Positions 53,193 through 62,935 of a stretch of DNA of 64,000 nt are shown here, piece by piece. This DNA comes from Pyrenophora tritici-repentis. Taxonomy: Eukaryota; Ascomycota; Dothideomycetes; Pleosporales; Pleosporaceae. The stretch is taken from positions 2,604,001 through 2,668,000 of the forward strand of contig NC_089395.1 of NCBI RefSeq assembly GCF_003171515.1. Direction: 5' to 3'. The position numbers were made by a program, and so were the translations under genes. The notes under the pieces were generated by a model. That model was not told where the DNA came from, ran no database searches, and saw only the letters and a program-made list of their open reading frames with translations. Position 1 is the stretch's first letter. Each line of letters opens with the position of its first letter.

Positions 53193-54212
53193 TTATAGCT
53201 TAATGTCCTTCTTCTGATCCCTGACCTCTTGTGCCATCCTAATCATCGCATACAAGCTTTGTAGCCTTGGCATCTCATATCCTCTTTCTCTTGCAATTCT
53301 CAACGGGTTGCCCAGGATGACCTCAATCTCCATTTTCTTCCCCGCCTCCCAGTCTACTGCCATACTCGGTCGGCTGCCACTAGTATTTTTCTGCGTGGAC
53401 TTGATGATCGCGTCTGGTGTAGCGAACTCCTTTGGCATGGGCTGGCCTAGGATCTTGGGCGCAGTATCCAGGATCTCCTCCATCACGCCTTTGAGATGGC
53501 GCTGAAGCTCTGGGTCGAGAGACATGACGTTATTGGGGAGACACATGGTAAGTACAGATGTCGGGTTCATGGAGGCGTTGATGGCGATCTTGTGCCAGCG
53601 GACCAATTGCAGTTTAGCATGCGAGTAGGCTTCTGCATCCTTGATGCCACCCTCTTTGAGCAGAGCAATGAACGCTTCGTTCTGTTCCGTAATGCGAGCG
53701 TCTGTATCTTTGGCCCCCCCAGTGTCTAGATGCGGTAGGTACGGTCCGCTGTTTATGCGCGTCCACCTGTTGTGCTTGATCTGCCCATGTTCAGGCTGTG
53801 CACATGTTGCTATTGTGACTGCCGAGCATATCGCCGCCTGTGGAAAACGTTTTGTATATGGGTCCTCCACACCGAGGCCGTTCTGGATCAGCACAATGGC
53901 TGTCTTACCGCTCACTAGACCCTCCAGTATGGTCGAGTCATCGCTCACGTCTGGCAACGCCTTGGTGCTCACGACAATGTAATCCCATTCTATCTCGCTC
54001 TTTTTTGCCTCGTCTGGGTTCGCGAAGGTGTTGGCCGGCACAAATGTGTAATCGCCGTACTGGGGAGAGGTGACTTGGAAGCCATTGGCTTTCACCGCTT
54101 TGTAGTTCGAGCGGCAAATTACCGAGACGGAAACACCCGAAACAACAGCAAGGCGGGATGCATAGAATGCTCCGATGGCGCCAGCGCCGACGATGAGGAT
54201 GCTGACAGGCAT
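53193..54212 (-). CDS. Ketopantoate reductase family protein (ApbA/PanE)
   Basis: NADPH-dependent 2-dehydropantoate 2-reductase family; the founding member makes pantoate for coenzyme A. A single exon of 339 aa. The N-terminal Rossmann motif is ILIVGAGAIGAFYASRL. Further landmarks are YIVVSTKALPD, IVLIQNGLG and the C-terminal catalytic-domain stretch LVRWHKIAINASMNPTSVLT, with the conserved Lys and Asn. KNTSGSRPSMAVDWEAGKKM and EIEVILGNPLRIARERG complete the domain. Filamentous fungi have many paralogues with unknown substrates, so pantoate synthesis is not certain. The start MPVSILIVGAG fits the family; the frame runs on to 54320. A transposon end lies only 94 bp upstream. Confidence 0.88.
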   Translation of the reverse strand: MPVSILIVGAGAIGAFYASRLAVVSGVSVSVICRSNYKAVKANGFQVTSPQYGDYTFVPANTFANPDEAKKSEIEWDYIVVSTKALPDVSDDSTILEGLVSGKTAIVLIQNGLGVEDPYTKRFPQAAICSAVTIATCAQPEHGQIKHNRWTRINSGPYLPHLDTGGAKDTDARITEQNEAFIALLKEGGIKDAEAYSHAKLQLVRWHKIAINASMNPTSVLTMCLPNNVMSLDPELQRHLKGVMEEILDTAPKILGQPMPKEFATPDAIIKSTQKNTSGSRPSMAVDWEAGKKMEIEVILGNPLRIARERGYEMPRLQSLYAMIRMAQEVRDQKKDIKL

Positions 54213-54388
54213 TGCGACGATTAGATGATGGCAGAGGGGTGTCCATGTCGGCATGAGGTAGTTACTGAGCTTCATCTTACGTAAGCCACATCTAGTTAGG
54301 TACCTAACGTGTTCCACCACTCAGCGGGCCACACCAGTCAGCGGGCCACCACACCAAACCTGATGCGACACTCCACACAACAATGATA

Positions 54389-56480
54389 ATGCCGCAACAA
54401 CAGCGTCCTATACAGACTTCTCGTAAAGGTAGAGTTCTTCTAGCATCTCGTATGCTTCAAGAAAAACGCGTAATAAGCTAGCGTCAGGCTCCCTCGTTGT
54501 TTGACGCCCCGCGAACGACGCTCTAAGGCCGCCTCTAAGGTATCTAACCTTAAGCTGTTACTAACGCCAAGAAACGGAAGCTCTCTCCTATTAAGGAGCA
54601 GTCTCTTATAGACTAGATCCTAGACCTTGACCGACGAGGTTTTCCACCCTAAGTCATCGACGCACGCCGGATAGCAGACGCTCTTCTCGCCGCGCGTGGC
54701 CAAGATCCACCTCCTCCACCTGTAGGCAAGAACTAGGTGTCGCGCTTTGTCAACAGCCAGTCCTAAGCTACAGACTAAGTAGGACAGGAAGCTCCACAGC
54801 CAGCGCGCTCTCTGTAAGGACCCTGTTACTATCACAGCGTGGTTTAAGCTTATAGAGGAGACGCGCTAGACCTACGGTATCCTAGATACAGACACATACA
54901 GCTTTAATAAGACTAACTTTATAATAGGCGTCGCAGCCACGTCTAAGGTTGTCACCAGCTTAGACATAGTAGGTCGCGCTCCTGCTATACAGCTAGGTAA
55001 CCGCGATTGGGTTACGACTATTGAGTGTATCAACGCGTCTGGCTAGTGTCTTCCGCCCCTCGTGATCCTGTCTAGTAAGCAGCACTGGGCCAGCTAGTAC
55101 TACTACCTCCCTGCAGACTAGGTAGTCGCAGTGTTAGACAACGGCTGGACGACTAATCAGCTTAGTGTTAAGTGGGTAAAGCACTTCAATAGATATACAG
55201 CTCCTCGTACGCATAGAGTCTACCGGCTTCTTATCCTAGATAGCCATAGCAGCCACGCTACGCCTAAGTTTGACTAGTACTGTATAGAGAACAAGATTAT
55301 CACTCTCTGTATGCCAGCCTATACCTCTCACCTACTCTAGCCACTTAATGTGAGCTGCTTCGCGCCGCTGAAGCGAGCATATAGCCATGAGATCTAGGAG
55401 CTGGCTGTGAAGGTCGTCCGAAGATGATCTTGGGTTGGTTCTCGGGGATGGAGTGATGCGATGGACACGAGGTTGTATAGCACGATTGGTAGATCGATGT
55501 AATATACGGGGAGTTGAGAATCAAGTACTAATCCTTAGATTTCGAAGTTGAACACAATGAACCGTAAGGGCTCATTGCCTACTGTTATATAATAAGCGTG
55601 CCCTCCATTGTGGCCTTTCCCTCCATGGAGGTCGCACCCTCCGTGGAGGTCGTGCCCTCCATGGCGGTCATGCCAAGGTTGGAGGGCAGGTCACGTGACT
55701 GCGCGGCACAAGCTTACCCGCTGTGCCCCGCCTTCAACGTTGTCCTGCCGTTGTTGCTTGTCCTCCTCCTTGCAATCGTAACACTGGCTCGCCAAGATGT
55801 CTACTATATTGACAAGATAGACTTCCTTATAACATATACATGGATCTGGCCAGCAGTACTCACACAGGCGAACATAAAGGCCGGCTTCCAGGCGACTGGA
55901 CTCGTCCCACACTGTCCAGAGCGTGTCCTATCTGTCGGCCATAGGGCTTATCCCTTGGCTCCTCCTTAGGCAACCAGGCAGCCACCCATTTACCCGCTAG
56001 TACCTTCACGGCCTAGCTGCTTCACTCCCTCTTCCCACTGCGTATATAGACCTCTTTCCAATAGCTCTAATACGACATGATTCTCCCCAACCTTGACGCT
56101 TGACACTATCGTCGCTCACAGTTGTCCGGACGCCGTCTCCACCACAGACAACTACAGACGATAACGTCGCAACGCAGATAGAGACACCACATATAGTAGC
56201 ACAGCTTCAGCAGCAGGTACACTATCTCTAAGAGCAACTGCGCTGGTAATTAAAGAGCCTAACTAGCGTTACTATCCGCTAGCTTACTAAAAGCGCTTAG
56301 CTTACGATGTAGTTAGCAACAATACTCGCAGAGGAGAATAGTAAGCTACGGGCTCTTAATTATCGCCGTAGACAGAGAAAGGACAGGCAGCGTTAGTATA
56401 TAGCCCGTAGGGGAGCTCTATAGGTCTAGCATGGTCAGCAGCTCGCTGCAGAGGCGGATAGAGTAGTTATAGAGAGTGAC
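54389..56480 (+). pseudogene. Fot1-like transposase B
   Basis: Reads MPQQQRPIQTSRKGRVLLAS, an HTH (QEKRVIS..QAPSLFDAPRTTL), DLDRRGFPP, DTDTYSFNKTNF, VLDNGWTTNQLSVKWVKHFN, LLILDSHSSHATPKF and MPAYTSHLLQPLNVSCFAPL. It then resumes after the insertion with IDKIDFL and FQATGLVPHCPERV. Many TAG and TAA stops replace Gln and Trp codons. Beyond doubt a dead pogo/Fot1 transposase. Confidence 0.85.
55407..55783. mobile_element. 377-bp insertion in transposase B
   Basis: The transposase reading GAG CTG GCT-CGC CAA is split here, with CTGGCT on both sides (55401-55406 and 55784-55789). That is a 6-bp duplication. The insert carries an imperfect 15-bp tandem repeat around CCCTCCATGGAGGTC (about 55600-55670). 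No known terminal structure. Confidence 0.5.
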
Positions 56481-56519
56481 TAGGCACAGACAACCCAAGG
56501 ACGTCAGCGCGCACCACTA

Positions 56520-58619
56520 ACGTGTCTGTGCGCGTGATGCCCATAATCGCGTGCCGCACACCCCGCAACATCAACACCAATCCACCCTTACCACTTCAAC
56601 CACCCATAACTCCACAACCATGAGTTGTATCAACGCTGCGATTGAAGCTATTGAATCGCGTGATCCCGGAGATAAATTTACATACTCTGAGGTTGCGCGC
56701 CGCTTTGGTGTTGATCGCTCTACGTTGTCGCGACGCCATCAACAGATCCGGGGCTCAAATGAAGCCAAATCACGTAATCAGCAACTCCTTCACCCACACC
56801 AGGAGCTACAGCTTCTAGAGCACATTGACGAGCTTACTGAGGCTGGCTTACCACCGACGAGGACTATGATCCAGAACTTTGCTAGTGCTATAGCCGGAAG
56901 GGCTACCTCCCAAAGCTGGGTGACGCGCTTCTTTCACCGTCATCCCGACGCGATTATATCACGTTGGTCAACTGGTTTGGACCGCAATCGCCACCGGGCT
57001 GATTCTGTATACAAGTACGAGTCGTACTTTGATCTACTATCTACTAAAATGGCTCAGCACCATATTCGGGCGCAGGATGTATATAATATGGATGAGAAGG
57101 GATTCCTTATTGGAGTGACGGGGAGGAGTAAGAGAGTGTTTAGTAAGCAGAAATATGAGACTGGGGGCTTTAAGAAAGTGATACAGGACGGCAACAGAGA
57201 TTGGATCACTGTTATCGCTGCTATATGTGCTGATGGGAGTACGTTACCGCCCGCGATTATATACGAAGCTACTTCGGGCAACATGTACGCCAGATGGGTT
57301 GATGATATCGCAATTGACGATCCAGTCTACGTTACCTCAAGTCCCTCAGGGTGGACCAATGATCAGGTAGGCCTGGCATGGCTCGAACAGGTGTTTGATC
57401 GCCATACGAAGGAGAAGGCCGGCAATCACACACGCTTACTCATCCTTGACGGCCATGGGAGTCACGTTACTATGGAGTTTATTGACTATGCGATCGCCCA
57501 CAATATTATGTTACTCATACTACCCCCCATAGTACCCATACGCTGCAGCCACTCGATGTGGTAATGTTCAAACCTCTGGCAGCCGCGTACTCACTCAGCT
57601 TGCAGCACTACCTCCAGGCGAGCCACGGTCTCTTAGCTGTGAGGAAGGATGACTTCTACCGTCTTTTCAAGCCTGCCTGGGACTCCTCTTTCATTAAGAA
57701 GCACGCGTTGAAGGCATTTAAAGCCACTGGGATAGCTCCTATAGATCCCGAAGTAGTACTTAAAAAGTTCCGAAAGTCAACACTAACAGCACCGCCGCCA
57801 CTAGTGAACGTGAGTAGAGCTACTATCACGAACCTCATTAATCAGGCCTACGATCCGAGCTCTATTGCGGCCAACAACCTCTCAGAAATACTCCTCTGCC
57901 TCCAGGCTGCCAAAGAGATCGCCGAGTACGAGAAGGACGCACTGCGCGCGGCGCTACACGTTCACCAGAAGCCCCGCAATCGGCACGAACCTCCCCTAGA
58001 TCTACAGCAGCGAAAAGCGTTCCATTCAGGGGCAGTTTGGTGGTCGCCGTGCAAGCTTCGAGAGGCCCGCTTCAGGCAGCTAGTGAAGGAGAAGGAGAAG
58101 GAGAAAGAGCTACTTGATAAGATAGAGTTGAAAGAGGCAAAGGAGAACAACAGGATCTATCAACTTAAGATCAAAGAGGCAGCGCGGGCGGCGCGTGAGG
58201 AGGCAAAGAAGGTGCGGGATGAAGCCAAGGCTGTAAAGGCTGCCGAACTTGACGCCAAACGACGCGATCGCGACGCTGCAAAGGCTATACAACAACCCCA
58301 ATCGGGCAAGCGTAAGGCTTCAAAGCCCGCTGCAAAGCAACAGCCAAAAAAACGACGCGTGGGTGGTGCTGGCGGTGGCACTCTGGCTGAGGTGGCTGCA
58401 CCGGCTCCCCCACCAACAACCACCCGACGCGGCCGGGCCGTCAATACTCCGGCAAAATATAGATAGACAAAGTTGTAGAGCTACGTCTATAGATCAATAC
58501 ACCGGAAAATCTCGCGATAATAGTTATTGTACGTGGCTGCACAGCCTCAACTTTGCCGTCGTCGCGATATTGGTGGGGTGTGCGGCACGCGATTATGGGC
58601 ATCACGCGCACAGACACGT
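56520..58619 (+). mobile_element. Fot1-like transposon C, copy 1 (little damaged)
   Basis: 2,100 bp with terminal inverted repeats beginning ACGTGTCTGTGCGCGTGATG at both ends, flanked by TA (56518-56519 and 58620-58621). The inverted repeats extend about 45 bp to CGCACACCCC. RIP-type changes are almost absent. Confidence 0.9.
56620..58466 (+). pseudogene. Fot1-like transposase, one-base frameshift
   Basis: Starts MSCINAAIEAIESRDPGDKF with a Psq/CENP-B-type HTH (YSEVARRFGVDRSTLSRRH). The catalytic Asp regions are YNMDEKGFLIG, LLILDGHGSHVTMEF and, in the next frame, LQPLDV. A charged coiled coil and a basic C-terminus (KRKASKPAAKQQPKKRR) follow. The frame breaks at a run of six C (57523-57528). 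The inverted sister copy has seven at this place and reads through LPPHSTHTLQPLDVVMFKPL. So one lost C inactivates an otherwise intact gene of about 615 codons. Confidence 0.9.
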
Positions 58620-58621
58620 TA
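58594..58621. repeat. 28-bp spacer of a 4.2-kb inverted repeat
   Basis: The left arm ends ..GGCACGCGAT at 58593 and the right arm begins ATCGCGTGCC at 58622. The spacer is the terminal 26 bp of copy 1 plus TA. In the nearest 95 bp the arms differ at one base. Confidence 0.9.
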
Positions 58622-60696
58622 ATCGCGTGCCGCACACCCCACCAATATCGCGACGACGGCAAAGTTGAGGCTGCGCAGCCACGTACAATAACTATTATCG
58701 CGAGATTTTCCGGTGTATTGATCTATAGACGTAGCTCTACAACTTTGTCTATCTATATTTTGCCGGAGTATTGACGGCCCGGCCGCGTCGGGTGGTTGTT
58801 GGTGGGGGAGCCGGTGCAGCCACCTCAGCCAGAGTGCCACCGCCAGCACCACCCACGCGTCGTTTTTTTGGCTGTTGCTTTGCAGCGGGCTTTGAAGCCT
58901 TACGCTTGCCCGACTAGGGTTGTTGTATAGCCTTTGCAGCGTCGCGATCGCGTCGTTTGGCGTCAAGTTCGGCAGCCTTTACAGCCTTGGCTTCATCCCG
59001 CACCTTCTTTGCCTCCTCACGCGCCGCCCGCGCTGCCTCTTTGATCTTAAGTTGATAGATCCTGTTGTTCTCCTTTGCCTCTTTCAACTCTATCTTATCA
59101 AGTAGCTCTTTCTCCTTCTCCTTCTCCTTCACTAGCTGCCTAAAGCGGGCCTCTCGAAGCTTGCACGGCGACCACTAAACTGCCCCTGAATAGAACGCTT
59201 TTCGCTGCTGTAGATCTAGGGGAGGTTCGTGCCGATTGCGGGGCTTCTGGTGAACGTGTAGCGCCGCGCGCAGTGCGTCCTTCTCGTACTCGGCGATCTC
59301 TTTGGCAGCCTGGAGGCGGAGGAGTATTTCTGAGAGGTTGTTGGCCGCAATAGAGCTCGGATCGTAGGCCTGATTAATGAGGTTCGTGATAGTAGCTCTA
59401 CTCACGTTCACTAGTGGCGGCGGTGCTGTTAGTGTTGACTTTCGGAACTTTTTAAGTACTACTTCGGGATCTATAGGAGCTATCCCAGTGGCTTTAAATG
59501 CCTTCAACGCGTGCTTCTTAATAAAAGAGGAGTCCTAGGCAGGCTTAAAAAGACGGTAGAAGTCATCCTTCCTCACAGCTAAGAGACCGTGGCTCGCCTG
59601 GAGGTAGTGCTGCAAGCTGAGTGAGTACGCGGCTGCTAGAGGTTTGAACATTACCACATCGAGTGGCTGCAGCGTATGGGTACTATGGGGGGGTAGTACG
59701 AGTAACATAATATTGTGGGCGATCGCGTAGTCAATAAACTCCATAGTAACGTGACTCCCATAGCCGTCAAGGATGAGTAAGCGTGTGTGATTGCCGGCCT
59801 TCTCCTTCGTATGGCGATCAAACACCTGTTCGAGCCATGCCAGGCCTACCTAATCATTGGTCCACCCTGAGGGACTTGAGGTAACGTAGACTAGATCGTC
59901 AATTGCGATATCATCAACCTATCTGGCGTACATGTTGCCCGAAGTAGCTTCGTATATAATCGCGGGCGGTAACGTACTCCTATTAGCACATATAGCAGCG
60001 ATAACAGTGATCCAATCTCTGTTGCCGTCCTGTATCACTTTCTTAAAGCCCCCAGTCTCATATTTCTGCTTACTAAACACTCTCTTACTCCTCCCCGTTA
60101 CTCTAATAAGGAATCCCTTCTTATCTATATTATATACATCCTGCGCCCGAATATAGTGCTGAGCCATTTTAGTAGATAGTAGATCAAAGTACGACTCGTA
60201 CTTGTATACAGAATCAGCCTGGTGGCGATTGCGGTCCAAACCAGTTGACCAACGTGATATAATCGCGTCGGGATGACGGTGAAAGAAGCGCGTCACCTAG
60301 CTTTAGGAGGCAGCCCTTCCGGCTATAGCACTAGCAAAGTTCTAGATTATAGTCCTCGTCGGTGGTAAGCCAGCCTTAGTAAGCTCATTAATGTGCTCTA
60401 GAAGCTGTAGCTCCTAGTGTAGGTAAAGGAGTTGCTGATTACGTGATTTGGCTTCATTTGAGCCCCGGATCTGTTGATGGCGTCGCGACAACGTAGAGCG
60501 ATCAACACCAAAGCGGCGCGCAACCTCAGAGTATGTAAATTTATCTCCGGGATCACGCGATTCAATAGCTTCAATCGCAGCGTTGATACAACTCATAGTT
60601 GTGGAGTTATGGGTGGTTGAAGTGGTAAGGGTGGATTGGTGTTGATGTTGCGGGGTGTGCGGCACGCGATTATGGGCATCACGCGCACAGACACGT
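58622..60696 (-). mobile_element. Fot1-like transposon C, copy 2 (inverted, RIP-damaged)
   Basis: 2,075 bp, an inverted copy of 56520-58619. The right end has the complete terminal repeat, followed by TA (60697-60698). The left end lacks the outer 26 bp, and the break coincides with the internal TA of the terminal repeat (CCCATAATCG). Changes relative to copy 1 are mainly C-to-T or G-to-A at CpA/TpG. Confidence 0.9.
58753..60596 (-). pseudogene. Fot1-like transposase, RIP-damaged sister
   Basis: The same protein as in copy 1, with Gln and Trp codons turned to TAG (after LLYLH; in TII-stop-NF; AS-stop-S-stop-VTRFF). Replacements follow TpG-to-TpA, such as NMDEKGFLIG to NIDKKGFLIR, and the second Asp motif reads LLILDGYGSH. 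The C run is intact (seven). Confidence 0.9.
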
Positions 60697-60698
60697 TA

Positions 60699-62765
60699 CC
60701 GAGGTTGCGCACGCAATGACCCACTTGGCAACATGATAATTATATGGAAATGAGGCTGTAGAGCTACAGCAAATCGTGATGACATTGCGATATCTTAATG
60801 TAGTAATAATGGCTATATGGCAAAGAGTTTCTGCTATTCAGAATATTTTTTGGGCTTCTAAATCAACCGCGTTTTGGTCTTTTACGCTGGGGCAGCTATG
60901 GCAGCACCAGGAGCTTCTACACGAGCTGCACGAGCACCACCAAGTTTCTGACGCTTTGTGGGAGGCTCTTGGGCTTGTGAAGCCTTGCGCTTACCCTTTT
61001 GGGACAATTGTATAGCCTTTTTAGCGTCACGAGCAACCTTCTGGGCCTCCTTTTAAGCTGCCTTAGCGGCTTTCTCCTTCTCCCGCACCTCCTTGAGTCT
61101 CTCTCTTTCAACCCGTCTATCCTGAGCTTATTGAAGCTTGTACAATCGAGCTTGCTGTCGTAGCTGCCTACGCTCAGCTTTTTGGAGCTTCATCTCATCT
61201 TTTTGGCGCCGCTTTTCGATCTCATTAAGGTGGAGCTGGCGTATCTTCTTGGGTCAATAGAAAACAGCACCTCTATGACACTCATCGCTGTTGTTAAGCT
61301 TTAGAGTGTAGCTCTTCTTTTTAATAGTAAGAGACTCCCTTAAGCCCCTATTCTCTGCTTGAAGGATACTGTTTTGAGCTAAGATATGATGGAGACTTCT
61401 GCTTATCTTCTTCACCTCCTTTATAGTCTAATCTTGTACTAAATAACGCAGGAGAGTGTCCATCTTATGCCAATTATCTCCATCAAGTACAGAAGAAGAG
61501 CTCTTATCTAAGCTAGAAGTCTCCTTGTCAAACCTCCCGAGTAGAACGTCTAGGTTGGGTGGCGATATCCTGGTCGCTTTAAAGGAGCTTATGATATTGC
61601 TAGGGGTAAAGGAGGTCTTCCAGGCACTCCAGAATAAGCGGAAGAAGTCTCCTTTCTTAATTAGGCTTAGCCCCTAGCTTATATAGAGGTACGAAGAAAG
61701 CTCAGTTAAGTAAGCAGTTAAGAGAGGCTTAAACATCCCAACATCAAGCGGCTAGACTGTATGAGTAGCGTGAGGGGGAAATACAGCTAACATAATGTTT
61801 TTGTCGTTGCAGTAATTAAAAAAATCCATGGTTACATAGGATCCATGGCCGTCAAGGAGTAGTAGCTAGTATCCTAAGCGAGCTTTCCATCTGGTTTCTC
61901 CTTTAAACACCTCCTTAAGCCAGGCAAGGCCTATATCGTTGTTGGAACAGCTAGAAGAAGATAAGCTGATAAAGATCGAGTGCTTCTTTAGGTCTATTTC
62001 ATCCACCTAGCTTGATTGTAGAGCTCCAGCGTCTAACTAAAAGATAAGACTTAGGGATAGAGCTGTACCATCTGAACAAACACAGGCAAGGACTGTTACC
62101 TACTCTCTAGAACCATCTTGAATAGCAGCTCTAACCCTCTTTTGAGTGAATTGCCTCTTATTAAATACTCTTTTTAACCTCCCGGTTACCCTAAGTAAGA
62201 AGCCCTTCTCATCTATATTAAAGATATGAGTGGGCTCTACGTTGTACTCTTTCATCTTATTATGTAGAAGCTTAAAGTACAAGCTGTACTTAGCCCCTGA
62301 ATTAGCTTAGTGGCGTTTGCGGTCCATCACCGTCTGCCAGGTAGATATGAGATAGGAGGAGTTTCTTTAAAGGAACCGAGTAACCCAGCTTTCTGAAACC
62401 TCTCTACCATGTATAGATGACGCAAAGCTGCGTATCATCTTACGCGTAGGTGGTATACGCTTCTCAGTAAGCGATTTAATATATCGTATGAGTTCTATCT
62501 CATGTTGTGGGTGGAGGGAAAGGTGGGCAATGTGGCGTGGCTAGGTTTGACCCTAGTGCCTTCGAGCGAGCGTACGATGGCTGATCCCAAACTGTTTTGC
62601 GACTTAGCGATAACTAAAAGATGTGCTATCCTCACGCAATTCGATTGCTTCAACCGCTTCTTGAATCGGATCCATATTGGTGGAGTTGTGTCGTGATTTG
62701 TGTAGGTGGTTGTTGTGTTGGGGTAGGTCATTGCGCGACCCGGGTCATTGCGTGCGCAACCTCGG
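60699..62765 (-). mobile_element. Fot1-like transposon D, decayed
   Basis: 2,067 bp with terminal inverted repeats beginning CCGAGGTTGCGCACGCAATG at both ends and TA on each side (60697-60698 and 62766-62767). The left TA is shared with the end of copy 2. Confidence 0.9.
60890..62675 (-). pseudogene. Fot1-like transposase D
   Basis: Starts MDPIQEAVEAIELRE, then FSYR-stop-VAKQFGISHRTLARRH, ESWVTRFL, YFKLLHNKMKEYNVEPTHIF, NIDEKGFLLRVTGRLKRVFN, and further DDE and coiled-coil parts with many stops toward 60900. A dead relative of element C. Confidence 0.85.
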
Positions 62766-62935
62766 TAACGTGTACAAAGTGCCATATCTAAGGACATATA
62801 AGGACTTAATGTAAATAGTAATAGACTAGCTATCTACAGAATACAATACCATAATCTTATATTGTTGTGGAGCTATCACGTGGAGAGTCGCGTTGAGTTT
62901 GGTGGGGTGGCCAGCTTACTGATCTGGTCAGCTTA

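Larger units (their letters stand above)
54307..56517 (+). mobile_element. Fot1-like transposon B, decayed
   Basis: The left end begins ACGTGTTCCACCACTCAGCG after TA (54305-54306). A matching right terminal repeat is not seen before the next element at 56520, so it is truncated or eroded. It carries a RIP-scarred transposase and a 377-bp internal insertion. Confidence 0.7.

Noticed and set aside
55598..55969. 123-codon frame with MEVxPS pentads as a secreted repeat protein
   Set aside because: The frame runs from the insertion into the dead transposase B, so its end is transposase sequence; the repeats are in the insert only.
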